A stretch of DNA of 64,000 bases. Source: Pseudopithomyces maydicus. Its lineage: Eukaryota; Ascomycota; Dothideomycetes; Pleosporales; Didymosphaeriaceae. The stretch covers positions 558,001 through 622,000 of the forward strand of contig JANTUC010000009.1 in the NCBI GenBank assembly GCA_026873275.1. The letters run 5' to 3'. The notes beneath the pieces were generated by a model, which was given only the letters and a program-made list of their open reading frames with translations, was not told the DNA's origin and ran no database searches. Positions 43,229-54,483 of the stretch are shown in pieces (within the stretch, counting starts at the first letter, position 1; each line of letters starts with the position of its first letter). The position numbers were made by a program, and so were the translations under genes.

Positions 43229-44053
43229 ATGGAGCAGCTTGCCGTCTTTGTTCGCCCGCTCTCAATGCGACATGGTCTCTGCACACTGTGCTGTCGGACG
43301 CAAATAGGAGGCTTAAGGATTTCTAATACGCGAAGAGCGGGCTTGCAGAATAGCGACCGGATACAACGTCGCTTCAAAGGCTACATTGCGCCCCCGGGAG
43401 AGCAAGCGAGGCCCATCCATGGCTTCTACGCGGGTAAGTTCCTGGAACAGACATGTATTAGTTCTATAGACTGAGTAAATAAACCTTCAGAGCTCCTCTC
43501 GAAACCCCGAGCCGAGGTCCAGCCCGCAACTCATACTTCTCCTACGCCGCCACCGTCCGAATCGCTCTCCGAAACAGACCAAGAAGAGACAGCCCCAAAG
43601 GCGCGACTTCTCTTCGGATCAAAACTCGGGGGACCGATTGAACGCAAGAAGGAAATCGAAGCGGCGTCATATGAAGTCGCTGGCGTCCTTGTCCCGCCGA
43701 AGCCTGCAGAACCAGACAATTGTTGCATGTCCGGATGTGTGAACTGCGTCTGGGATCTGTACCGAGACGAGATGGAGGAGTGGGCAGCCAAGAGCGCAGA
43801 AGCTCGCACAAAAATACAAGCGCAAAGAGAAAGCGGCCAGGTGGCTGGCACCATGGTGACGAGCAAGGACGCGCCCTCACATGTGGCGACGAGCATGGAC
43901 GACGATGGCGGAGGTAGCGAGACGAACTGGACACCACCTGCGAAACAAGATGCGTTGTTCGACGATATACCCGTTGGAATAAGGGAGTTTATGCGCACGG
44001 AGAAGAAGCTGAAGGAGAAGCAAAAGTTGGAGCGTGCCGCGACAGCCACATAG
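43229..44053 (+). CDS. oxidoreductase-like domain protein, mitochondrial
   Basis: Small mitochondrial protein with the Oxidored-like domain (Pfam PF09791). Exons 43229-43433 and 43491-44053 (57-bp intron, joined GAG), 255 aa. The N-terminus is rich in Arg and Ser with no acidic residues until later, as in mitochondrial presequences (SMRHGLCTLCCRTQIGGLR). The conserved block PPKPAEPDNCCMSGCVNCVWDLY at about residue 145 carries the CCMSGCVNC cysteines of the family and is followed by acidic EMEEWAA. The C-terminus is charged and helical (FMRTEKKLKEKQKLE). Relatives are linked to respiratory complex biogenesis. Its 3' end faces DPM3 148 bp away. Confidence 0.88.
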
Positions 44054-44201
44054 AATCTGTCGTACATAACTCCAATTCCGTGATATCAACCGTTCTTTCC
44101 CAAATACATAGCCCGTAGCTCCCCTCCCACCCCGTACGCCAAGATGTTGTATGCCCCTTGTATGCCCCTGCACCGTCGTAGACTCCGACACGATGGTGAG
44201 C

Positions 44202-44589
44202 CTAGTCAGAACCAACGTCTACACCCTTAGCGCGCAGCTCGGTGCGTGCTTCCTGGATCTGTGCCATCAATTCCTTGTGTGCTTCGGGGACGTCGTTGAA
44301 GGTGAAGACACCCCAGCCGAGCTTGAAGAGGAGGTATGCGCCGAATGATACGAGGGCCCAGAACGGGAGCTGTGGAGTGGTAAGTACGTAAAGGGCCCCT
44401 GGGGGGCGCTGGAGCTTACAACGGGGACAATTTCCTTTTGGATCTTCTCGGGGAAGGAAACTACCTCCATGAAAACTGCCAGGTAAAGCTACGTGAGTTA
44501 GAAGCATGCTCAACAAGGATAGGGTCCGAGAGGCTGCTTACAGATGTGAAGAGGAGCGCAATGGAAATAGTCTGCTGAGCGCGCGTCAT
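44202..44589 (-). CDS. DPM3: dolichol-phosphate mannosyltransferase subunit 3
   Basis: ER membrane subunit that tethers and stabilises the catalytic Dpm1 subunit for dolichol-phosphate-mannose synthesis. Exons, minus strand: 44542-44589 (48 nt), 44420-44488 (69 nt) and 44202-44369 (168 nt); introns of 53 and 50 bp, all phase 0. The product is 94 aa, matching the usual 90-95. Two membrane segments are visible: TISIALLFTSLYLAVFM across the first junction and LPFWALVSFGAYLLFKLGWGVF. The cytosolic coiled-coil tail is FNDVPEAHKELMAQIQEARTEL, the conserved Dpm1-binding region. No single long frame holds it, because the exons are so small. Confidence 0.92.
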
Positions 44590-45150
44590 ATTGGCGGTGG
44601 GAGAAGTATTCAGGGCGAGAATTAGATTGGCTGGTCCTAATAAGCTTCGTGGTAACAGTTCTGGGTCCCTTGATGTTGGTAAATCGGCCCTGCCACATTT
44701 CAGAAGACGTGCCAAGAGCACATCCCTGTCCCCCTCTGAACTGGCCCGTGCCTCAAGCGATGCGGGAGGCCCAAAAAGATCGGCGAGGTACCAGGAATGG
44801 TAATCATTAATTGCCGTTGAATAGGTAGGCTTACGTCCGAGGAGCAGGATCTGATTTTTTTGTTTCTTTTTCCGCCTCTGGTTGTTCGAGCTGAGAAGAT
44901 CTTGCCCGAATGCAACACCAACTAACTAGAGACCCCTACGACCACGGACGCACCGAGGCACGATAAGGCATTCATGCATGAGCGCCTGTTCTAGGCCGGC
45001 AAGGTTTAGGCAAACAGTGTTCCAAACAGTTATCCTGGATCCAGACTAGGCTCGCTACCTAGACATGCAACGTTGGGTGTGAAGAGCTGGCTAAAATTCG
45101 ACGCCTACCGAAGCACTATCTCAGACCCCATACTCGATATTTAGACGAAA
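44590..45150. promoter_or_regulatory. divergent promoter, DPM3 and SmgGDS-like genes
   Basis: 561 bp between two starts. No gene and no clear motif. Confidence 0.4.
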
Positions 45151-47231
45151 ATGGCTCGATTCAGCGATGATCCCCAACAACTCGTAGTGGATTTGGAGAA
45201 GTATCTGGAAGAAGGACCTCAAGCTAAACAAGATGATCTTGCCTACATAGCTTCCTGGCTAGGTAACCTAGACGAAGCGAAGAACGAGTCCAACGTGAAG
45301 GCAGTGCAACTGTTGGGAACCGCAGCAGGAAAACAATGGGACGAAATCCGTACGAAAAAATTTATGCTGGTGTCAGAAATGCAAATTAACAATTCCAGGT
45401 GTGTGGCAGGACGCATTCCGGGATCATGGCATCCTCGCGGGGGTTTTGCATAATCTCAATTCTTCGACTGAGTGTAATGAGCTTCATACTTTAAATAACC
45501 AGTACCTACGAGTAATAGGTAATTCAATCGCATATAACGGTAAGTAGGACCTTCCTTGCTGATGGCTTTGACTAACACTTGTCCTTTAGATACTAATCGT
45601 GAAGCGGTCTTACCCCACTTCACAAAAATCACGGATTGCCTTGCAGAGGACGAGCTGAGAAAGACAGCACTGGCGGTGCTCTACAATCTTGGCCAGGACT
45701 TTGGTAAGCGTCGTGTAACTGAAATCTGCCATCATGTGCTGACCAGAGAGAACCTGCAAATGTGCGAGCAGCCGAGGCCAGACTCGACAGCACTATATCA
45801 CGGTTGTTCACCGAAGGTGCTATTTCAGAAGAAGCCGTGGATTTTGCCATGACCATCTTGAACAGAACAACTGAGAATCTCACATCTACGCAACTGAACG
45901 ACGGTACCTCATTGACAGTTTTTGAAGATATCTTAGAAACCACAGTACAATATGATGAGGATCACTGTCAAGATTACGTCGCCCTCCTCGTCCACTACCT
46001 GCAGGATCCGGAATTCCAACAAAAGGCCGCTACGCCTGAAGCCATGGAGAAGCTGCTCCAGCTGTTGCTTGACTTTGAGCTTAATGAATTGACGAAAGAA
46101 GAGCTCGAATTGGTAATGCAAGAACTGAGCACGCAGAACAATCCGAACGAGACTTCTTCTGACGATATACCCATCACTCTCATGGTCCGCCTCGTCAACT
46201 GCGTCTCAGCACTGTCAGCATCGGATGCTTTTGTTCAGAATTTCACGCTTGAATCGCGCATTGTTCGAACTCTCGAGGCGAAACTCATCCAGCGCGAAGC
46301 CACACCATCTCAGGTGTGCGCCTGCGTAATGCTCGGGAATCTCGCGACATCTGACCAGGTCTGCACCGAAATGGTTCAAAAGAAGGAGATGCACACCCCG
46401 CTGATCAGGATTCTTGCAACTCGCAATGAACAAGCACTGCTGTACGCAGCTTCTGGCTTCATGCGCCATCTCACCTTCCCAGAGCGCAATCGACCGATAC
46501 TAGGATCTGCTGGCCTAATCGAAACTTGTTGTCATCTTCTTAGCAACCAAGATCCTTCAGTCCGCGGCGAAGGAGCAGCAATGCTATGCAAGCTGGTCAC
46601 GAACTGTTTGCCTAATATCGAGACCGTTGTATGCCGCGGTCTTCCGGCGAACATCATGCTGGCGCCGCTACCGGATGTTCCATTTCCCGGGAACCCCGTG
46701 TATCTTCACCATGTCGTAAGACAGGCTCTGACACCGTCGGCGCCATTGCCCAGCACGACAATGAAGAACGCTATGATCGAGCTCGGTCGAACACTTGTCG
46801 CTATACTGCGATATATCCGGCGCCCAACATCAGAGGGCGCCATGGAGGCAATTGCCCGTCAGTTCTTCAGCGTCCCGGCAGTCGCACGGCCTGTTGCTAG
46901 ACTCGTTACACAACGATTCTACGCGGATGCGCGATCCGAGGGGCTTCTGGGGCTGGGACTCATGGCACAGACACCAGAGGGTGCGGCGTGTGTCATTGAT
47001 GAGTTGAAGTTTGATGCTGGGTTACTTGGTGCTATCAAGGAATTTGCGGGAGAGCAGAAGGGCGACTCGAAGACACAGAAGAGTGATGAGAGTGCAGGCA
47101 GGGACTATCAGAATGCGGTTGTGCTGCTGCATGGTCTGTCGACAAATGGCGGCGATGGAATGGACGCGTCTTTGAGAAGCGAAGTCGAAGGCTTGCAACA
47201 AGAGCTGAGCAAGCTCATGATTCAAGACTGA
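45151..47231 (+). CDS. armadillo-repeat protein, RAP1GDS1 (SmgGDS)-like
   Basis: Cytosolic armadillo-repeat protein related to SmgGDS, a chaperone and exchange factor for prenylated small GTPases. Exons 45151-45349, 45399-45539, 45590-45703 and 45751-47231; introns 47-50 bp. The product is 644 aa. The frame is continuous across all joins (EI-RVWQDAFRDHGI, AYN-DTNREAV, GQDF-EPANVRAAE). Repeats of paired helices run throughout, for example VCACVMLGNLATSDQVCTEM, LLYAASGFMRHLTFPE and GEGAAMLCKLVTNC. A C-terminal Lys/Asp-rich linker precedes a last helix. No catalytic motif is expected. The similarity is to fungal proteins annotated as GTP-binding-protein regulators; the target GTPase is unknown. 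Confidence 0.8.
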
Positions 47232-47750
47232 CAAGCATAGCATATAGATAGTCTACTAGTGTATGTACATGAGCGTGTTCACCACGGAACTGGGCGCTCC
47301 GGCAATTGAAAAAGTGTCACCCCACTCGTGGACGGACCCCTATGCTGCACAGCGTCTCTGCCTAGATGCAATTCCGCATCAGGCGGCCAATCTGCAGGTC
47401 TGGAAATACAAGTCGAACCACATTCCCGAAAACTGTGACACGTCTCAGCGAATCGGGCCCCTCGTATTTGCACTGAAGGTTGAGAGCGGCGAATTACGCA
47501 TCACGTGTCGCGTAATCACGTCGCCTGTGATTGGTCGGAGCTGCTCTTTACGTCAGCGAGGCTCTGTTCGATGAGAGCATAGCAGAGCAAGAGTAACAGA
47601 CCACCATGCGTATATAAGCCTACGCTCTCCTTTGCTCTGTCTATTCTCTTCATACACAGCATCAAGTACTCACAACAATCAACTGATTATCTCACCATTC
47701 ACCAAACAATATCAAACCCACCAAATCCACCACTTCTACCCAACTTCAAG
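47232..47750 (+). promoter_or_regulatory. promoter of the Cys-rich gene
   Basis: TATATAA box at 47611-47617, 134 bp before the start codon, then a pyrimidine-rich tract and an unstructured A/C-rich leader typical of highly expressed fungal genes. Further upstream, 47500-47545 contains two CACGT cores (ATCACGTG and AATCACGTC) and an ATTGG (inverted CCAAT). This fits a strong, stress-responsive promoter. Confidence 0.55.
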
Positions 47751-48107
47751 ATGACTTGCTGCGGTACGTCACCACGCCTGACCGGTACATCTTGAAGCTA
47801 CATGCTAATGCATCTCCAGGACGTAACAACGGCGAGTGCCTTTGTGCCAAGGAGGCCACCTGCAGCTGTGGAAAGCAGCCCGCCCTTCAATGCAGTAGGT
47901 TCCCACCATACACCAACCCAAGGGCCTCGGAAGTATCACGTGCTAACCTAGTCACCCGTAGCTTGCGACAAGGCTGCTACCGAGAACAAGCTCCCCACTT
48001 CCACCTGTGCTTGCGGAAAGCGCGCCCAGGACAGCTGCACGTGCGGCCGTTCGTCGGATAACGGCACGAGCAACCTTGAGACCGACTTCACGACGAAGAA
48101 GAACTAG
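47751..48107 (+). CDS. metallothionein-like Cys-rich protein (DUF7871 type)
   Basis: Small cytosolic Cys-rich protein that probably binds Cu or other soft metal ions. Three tiny exons: 47751-47763 (13 nt), 47820-47894 (75 nt) and 47962-48107 (146 nt), with introns of 56 and 67 bp. 77 aa. Twelve cysteines, mostly in C-x-C pairs: MTCCGR, ECLC, CSCGKQ, CTCDKAATENK, CACGKR, CTCGRSS. The KEATCSCGKQ and CDKAATENK elements are typical of a widespread Pezizomycotina family. The first exon encodes just MTCC plus one base, so open-frame searches miss the gene. The strong TATA promoter agrees with high inducible expression. Metal binding is inferred from composition. Confidence 0.88.
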
Positions 48108-48762
48108 GTCTGGAGACTAGATATTAGGAGAATGGGATGGGATACATATGTACAGGGAAGCATGCATTGGGTGTATAAGGCGTTAATCGATCAATGGGGG
48201 TGGCTCTTTGGGGGTTGTGTTTGATAGGAACGATACCTACATATACCATGGCAGGACGGACACGGCGTCTGAGAATGAAATGAGCATCAAGAACATATTT
48301 TCTGAGTAGTCTAATGATGCTGTGATGATTGCATTAATCAGCCCTGACTGAGGGTGTGAGTCCAACGGCCAGCCGACGCACCGCACCAGCAGCGCGGAAG
48401 CACCAACGGAGTTTAGGGGAAGCTTGGACCGCGCCTTGGCACTTCTCGAGCGCTCTCCACCACGGCTCTCCCGCTCCCTCCGCAGGACGCATGTAGCCGC
48501 ACCCCGGCTGCCAACCTGCAGCGTGCCCTTCCCTGCACTTTCTGATGCTTGTGTTTCCTCGCTGACCACTGCGCGTCATCGCTGAATGGCAAGAGACGAG
48601 TCTTTTGCTCAACCGCCCCCTTTCGCTTGCCCCACACCGTCGCACACACCCCCTCGACCCTTCGAGTAGTCTAGCCACCACGCCCAGCCGACTCGGCCCC
48701 CTCCCGTTTGCCTGCTTCACCAACCGTAGTCGCCTGCCCTCGAGCTTCGTACGCGATCAAAA
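48108..48762. other. intergenic, promoter of AP-2 alpha gene
   Basis: 655 bp. The pyrimidine-rich stretch 48605-48760 is probably the 5' leader. No separate gene supported. Confidence 0.5.
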
Positions 48763-51700
48763 ATGGCCTCCGGATCTGGTGGCGGGAGCCTGTTCAGCCG
48801 GAACAACTCTGGCAATGTTCCCACCATGCGAGGTCTGGTCTCGTTCATCGCCGACCTGAGGAACGCGCGAGCACGAGAGCTGGAGGAAAAGCGCATAAAC
48901 AAGGAATTGGCGAATATACGGCAAAAGTTCAGGGACGGTGGCCTCAATGGCTACCAGAAGAAGAAATACGTCTGCAAGCTGCTGTACATATACATCCTGG
49001 GATGGAATGTCGACTTCGGCCATCTTGAGGCGGTGAATCTGATTTCGGCTACCAAATATTCCGAGAAGCAAATTGGATATCTCGCCGTGACCCTGTTCCT
49101 GCATGAAGAGCACGAGCTGCTGCATCTGGTGGTCAACAGCATAAGGAAAGATCTGCTGGATCACAATGAGCTGAACAATTGCTTGGCTTTGCATGCGATT
49201 GCGAATGTGGGCGGCAAAGAAATGGGAGAAGCGCTCAGCGGAGACGTGCACCGACTGCTGATCTCACCGTTAGTCTGGCCACGGCCATGGGGATTCGAAC
49301 GCTGACATGGACAGAGCATCAAAAGCTTTCGTAAAGAAGAAGGCGGCGCTTACGCTCCTGCGATTGTACCGCAAGTACCCGAACATCGTGCAGAACGAAT
49401 GGGCGGAACGAATAATATCACTCATGGACGACCCTGACATGGGTGTTGCGCTTTCTGTCACATCCTTGGTCATGGCCCTGGTTCAGGATAACCAAGAGCA
49501 GTACAAGGGCAGCTATGTGAAGGCGGCGAATAGGCTCAAGAGAATAGTCGTCGATGGCGAGTGTGCCGAAGGGTACTACTACTACAAAGTGCCGTGTCCC
49601 TGGATACAGGTCAAACTGTTGAGACTGCTGCAGTACTACCCACCTCCAGGTATGTGGTACTCACCCCGTCATTGAGCCGTATACTGACCCGTCTTACAGA
49701 GGATTCGCATGTCGTGAAGCTCATTCGCGAAACACTTCAAAAAGTGATGGACTCCGCGCTCGAAATGCCCAAAAACGTACAACAAAACAACGCGCAAAAC
49801 GCTGTATTGTTCGAGGCCATCAATGTGATCATTCATCTGGATACTGAAGAGGCATTAATGATTCAAATCTCACAGCGACTAGGAAAGTTCATCGCGTCGC
49901 GGGAAACAAACGTTCGGTATCTTGGTCTGGAAGCAATGACACATTTGGCTGCTCGAGCAGAGACGCTCGATCCCATCAAGAAGCACCAATCGATTATCAT
50001 TGGATCTCTGAGAGACAGGGATATCAGTGTGCGTCGACAGGGATTGGATCTTCTTTACAGCATGTGCGATACGACAAACGCGCAGGCCATTGTGCAAGAA
50101 CTTCTCCGCTATCTCCAATCTGCCGACTACGCTATACGGGAAGAGATGGTTCTCAAGATTGCGATTTTGACCGAGAAGTACGCGACCGACGTGCAGTGGT
50201 ATGTCGACATATCACTTCGACTCATTTCCATGGCTGGAGACCATGTCAGCGATGAAGTCTGGCAGCGTGTCACGCAAATCGTTACCAACAACGAAGAGCT
50301 TCAGATCTATGCTGCGCAGAACATCCTGCAGTACGTCAAATCCGACTGCCATGAAACCCTCGTCAAGATTGGAGGCTATCTACTTGGAGAATTTGGTCAT
50401 TTGATTGCAGACAACAAGGGTTGTAGTCCGATTGAGCAATTCATGGCGTTGAATGGTAAGATGCGGGGCTGCTCATCTAGCACGAGAGCGATAATACTCT
50501 CATGTTTCGTGAAGTTCGTGAACCTGTTCCCGGAGATCAAACCTCAGCTGCTGCAAACTTTCCGAGCATACAGTCATTCGCTGGACTCGGAACTGCAGCA
50601 ACGAGCATGTGAATACCTTGCACTGGCCTCTATGCCGACAGATGACCTTCTGCGAACCGTATGCGACGAGATGCCTCCTTTCCCAGAGCGGACATCTGCT
50701 TTGCTCTCCCGACTACATCAGAAACATGCCACCACGAGTGACAAGCGCACATGGGTGGTAGGAGGAAAGGACGCGAACAAGGACGCGAAGGAATTCAGTC
50801 TTGCACACCAACCCACTGGATTGAAGAGGAGTTTTACAAACGCTGCACCGAAGAGCAATGCAGGCACGACAAACGGGTCAAACGGTATCAATTCGCTCTC
50901 GGACGATCTTGCTGGGCTTGATATGAGCATCGATACGAACAAGGTTCTCAAGGCACCGAACCTCGCAAGCGCTGCACATCTGAGCCCTGATTGGGAAACT
51001 GGTTATTACCGCTTGTTACTCCGACCTGAAGGCGTACTGTACGAGGATGCACAAATTCAGATTGGCCTACGCACAGAATATCGCGGACAGCTTGGCTGTC
51101 TCATTTTCTACTTTGCCAATAGGTCTTCTTTCCCCATGGGCTCCTTCACGACTACCCTGGACAACAGGTCATCGGAAACCCTCAAAACAGATATCAAGGG
51201 TTTGCCCGAGACGTCCATTCCGCCAGACGGCCAGACACAGCAGACGATCATGTTCGAGGCTAAGAACGTGTTCGAGCACCCACCTACCATTCGCATATCG
51301 TACCTCGCTGGTGCGCTCCAAGCCCTCACACTGCAGCTACCCGTGTATCTGCACAAATACATGGACGCAGCCGAGCTCAGTGCGGAGGATTTCTTCAAGC
51401 GATGGAAGCAGATTGGCGGAGCGCCGCGAGAAGCACAGCGTATTTTCGGATTAGTTAACAAGAACCGCACGATGAGTATGGATTTTGTGAGAAGGGTGGT
51501 CCAAGGATTCAAGTGGGGAATCCTAGATGGCGTCGATCCAAATCCGAAGAACATGGTTGGTGCCACGGTTCTTCACACGACGGATGGAAAATTCGGGTGT
51601 CTGCTCAGGTTGGAGCCGAACCTAGACACTCAGGTACGTTACGCCCTCTTTCTCTCCGCTGTCATGGCTAACCAGCGTAGATGTTCCGCATCACCATCCG

Positions 51701-51782
51701 CGCCACAGACGAAGCCGTGCCCCCGATTCTCATCAAGGCGATGGAGGAGCGCCTATCGCAGGGCATCGAGGGTGTGCTGTAA
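48763..51782 (+). CDS. AP-2 complex subunit alpha
   Basis: Large subunit of the AP-2 clathrin adaptor at the plasma membrane. Exons 48763-49268, 49315-49649, 49700-51633 and 51681-51782; introns 46-50 bp. 958 aa. The start MASGSGGGSLFSRNNSGNV is followed by MRGLVSFIADLRNARARELE, the alpha-adaptin N-terminal hallmark with the basic PIP2-binding KRINKELANIRQKF and KKKY. The helical trunk runs to about residue 620 (ISLMDDPDMGVALSVTSLV, GLDLLYSMCDTTNAQ, LQIYAAQNILQYV). A Ser/Asn-rich hinge (NAGTTNGSNGINSLSDD) leads to the ear with a sandwich part (FYFANRSSFPMGSFTT) and a platform part ending RLSQGIEGVL. The last exon of 34 codons is needed for the true C-terminus. Intact. Confidence 0.96.
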
Positions 51783-52723
51783 GCGCGACACGAATGTGCT
51801 TTCCAAACCAAACCGTTCTATACTCCGGAAGGGAAAAACTTCCATTTCATGTAATACATCTAGGGTCGGAACGCAAATGTCGATAAGTTAATGTTCTGTG
51901 CAGCGGGAGTAGATGGGTGGGCTGCGTCGTTGTGTCGATCTTGCCACTCTGCATCGAAGCACGCAGGGCGGCTTGAAAAGGCTTTTTCTCGGACTACTCG
52001 TTAGTGAGGGGAGGAAGGGGGAGGAGACACATACATACCCTTGACTAGATGTCTTGAATGCTGAAGCGTTTTTGGGATGTACAGAGGTGATTTGATGACT
52101 GGAGAGCTGACCATTTTGCGTGCACTGTTGAGATGACTCATGGAGATCTTCCCTAGTTTCGACTCCACATTGCCATTCTCGAGGGCTTGGTTGGCATGGG
52201 TGTAAAGGGCGCGCTGCTGCCTATTCAGGCGGACTGTGGCTGTCGCTCAGCCTCGAGCCTCGAGCGTTCCTCGCACAGAGCGAGTCCGCCTATGCGATTT
52301 CTATGCGTTGTCGTGGCTGACTAGATCGTAGCGATAGCAACTTTTTGGCGAATTCAATGCAATAGATTTACTAGTCTACAAAGACGTGCTATAAAATTCT
52401 AAAATCGGCAGCAGAAAAAAATAATAATAATAGGGCGAGGAATACCGTTGAGGGAGTAGCAAAGAACATTTTTATTTCCAAACGGCGGTTACTGGTTCGG
52501 AACTGAGCCGGACAAACAAGGCACCAAGGAAGGCGCAGCAGGTACGAGTCACAACCCAGCCCTACATATACATCCACAACTCCAGACATTAAATTCCTTC
52601 CTTTACACACGCAAATCTACTCCCCAACATCCACACATACCATCAGAATATTCCTGGTTCCCAGGCTTCAGCCCTGTAATAACATCGACCCTAATCCCAG
52701 CCACCAGCACAAGACACTTCACA
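51783..52723. other. intergenic
   Basis: 941 bp. It includes a tandem CTCGAGC-type duplication near 52250-52262 and a CA-rich leader before the next gene. No supported gene. Confidence 0.5.
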
Positions 52724-53425
52724 ATGGCGCCCCAACAAAAGACCGGCCCGGTCTACTTCTGGAAACCAGAAAAGGGACACGGATACCTGGGCCAATGGTT
52801 CTGGAGCCCCTGGACGTGGGAAGGAGAGGTGTACACCTCAGCAGAAATGTGGATGATGGTGAAGAAGGCGAGGTTGTTTGGTGATGAGGTGAGATACATC
52901 CTGTTACATCCTATTTTTTTCTTGGGAAGACAATATGGTTGTTGGTGTTAACGCAGCTTATACAGAAAAACGCACAAAAGGTCTTCGCTGAGACAAATCC
53001 GCGGAAACAGAAAGCGCTAGGTCGGTTGGTGGAGGGGTTCGATGAGGGGGTTTGGGATGCGCGTGAGTTGTTTTTTGCTTTTCTTCTCTTTTCTTGCCTT
53101 GCAATTTTCTTGACAGTGTGCTCATACAAATCACACAGATAAGAGCTCCATTGTGGAAGAAGGCAACTACCACAAGTTTACCATCTCGGAAGACGCTGAG
53201 AATTTGAGGGCTATGCTGTTGGGCACGGGTAACCGAGAGCTGGTTGAGGCGAGTGCTATGGATCGGGTGTGGGGTATAGGGTATTCGGAGAGTAATGCGG
53301 ATCAGAATAGGGTGAGATGGGGAGAAAATTTGCTGGGAAAGGCGTTGGTGAGGGTTAGAGAGAGGCTGAGGGAGGAGGCCAACAGGGCGCCTGTGGATAA
53401 TGGAGGAGGGAATGCGGCAGGATGA
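52724..53425 (+). CDS. NADAR-domain protein (YbiA-like)
   Basis: NADAR superfamily proteins are N-glycosidases acting on ribosylated or NAD/riboflavin-related metabolites. Exons 52724-52888, 52957-53062 and 53139-53425; introns of 68 and 76 bp. 185 aa. Domain features: PVYFWKPEKGHGYLGQWFWS at residue 8, a helix with YTSAEMWMMVKKARLFGDE where relatives have the TSEHYFQ-type helix, KVFAETNPRKQKALGR, then the C-terminal signature MDRVWGIGYSESNAD and GENLLGKALVRVRERL. The FWSPW segment and WGIG near residue 145 match the conserved Trp and Asp/Gly region. It may clear damaged metabolites or act on ADP-ribose; the role in this organism is unknown. Confidence 0.88.
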
Positions 53426-53569
53426 GTGAGGGAGTAGGAATTGATTGTGGGCAAAGAACTGCCGCTACATTGGGGATAGGTACTGGCGCTTATTACTTTC
53501 TAGTTGACATAGCCTACTAGAATTTTGAATAATTCTATTGTTGAGGCAGCTCCTAACCATGAACAACTC

Positions 53570-54483
53570 TTACACGTTCGAGTTCCTGAAGAAATCCTCC
53601 AAGCTTGTCCTTTCCACATGCGGAAACATGTTCTCACCAGTCAGCACCCACCGCTTGTTGATGGTAAACAGCTGATAAAACGCTCCAATATAACCCCAAA
53701 AGCCCGCTGGCGTACTCTCCGCCCTACCTTTCAACGCCTTCTTTTCAAGATCCTCCAACGTCCCCATCTTCTTCAATCCAATCGGCCTACCCCGTACCTT
53801 CTCATACACCTCCGCTATCTCCAACACACTATGCTCGCCCGACCACGCGGTGAAAAAACCGCCATTCCCCGACCTCGCCTCCTCCGACATAATCAACTCA
53901 ATACTGAACTTTGCAGCATCCTCCTCCGTCGTCCACTGATACTTCTCCTCCCCGTCCCATAATACTCGAACCGCTTCTCCCCCGCATCAAAAATCCCACC
54001 ACTCTTCGGGCTGAAATCCGCACGCCCCTCAATCCCAAACAACACCTCCGCCAGCACGCCCGTAAGCACGTAGATCGGCTTGATCGGACTGGACAACTCA
54101 GCCGTCCGCCGAAACATCACAAACGGGTCGTAACTCTCGTGCTCCAGGAGAGCCGTCTTGCGGAAATCATAGCACCACGTCGCAGCGTGGAAGATGCGGA
54201 CGCCGGCTCGCTCTGCGGCGCGGAGAAGCAGGAGGTGCCCGTCGACGGCGAGCTCGGGGGTCCCCAGGTAGGCGACGATGATGGCGTCGACGCCTTTGAC
54301 GGCGGCATCGAGGGCGGGCACGTCGTAGTAGGATTGGGATTGGATGAAGGATTCGAGTTTGATGGTGGGATCGAGTTTCTCGGGGGAGCGGCCGAGACCG
54401 CGGACGGTGAGGCCTTTGGCGAGGGCGTGGCGCGCGAGGTGTTGGCCGACGTGGCCTGTGATGCCGGCGATGAGGAGGAGCAT
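53570..54483 (-). CDS. NmrA-like/isoflavone-reductase-family NAD(P)-binding protein, apparent frameshift
   Basis: Short-chain-type reductase or redox sensor of the NmrA/PCBER branch. Start at 54481-54483 (MLLLIAGITGHVGQHLARHA), a Rossmann GxxGxxG motif near residue 8. The body includes GLTVRGLGRSPEKLD, VDAIIVAYLGTPELA, FHAATWCYDFRKT and the C-terminal half GNGGFFTAWSGEHSVLEIAE. No intron is needed. The frame breaks at the C4 run 53950-53953: the strand reads FEYYGTG in one frame and EKYQWTTEEDAAKF in the next, needing one extra base. Repaired length is about 304 aa, normal for the family. Either under-called or a real frameshift; both halves still look under selection. Confidence 0.82.

Noticed and set aside
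49269..49314. tRNA-like B-box (GTTCGAATCC on the minus strand)
   Set aside because: Lies in a 46-bp intron; no A-box or cloverleaf is possible.
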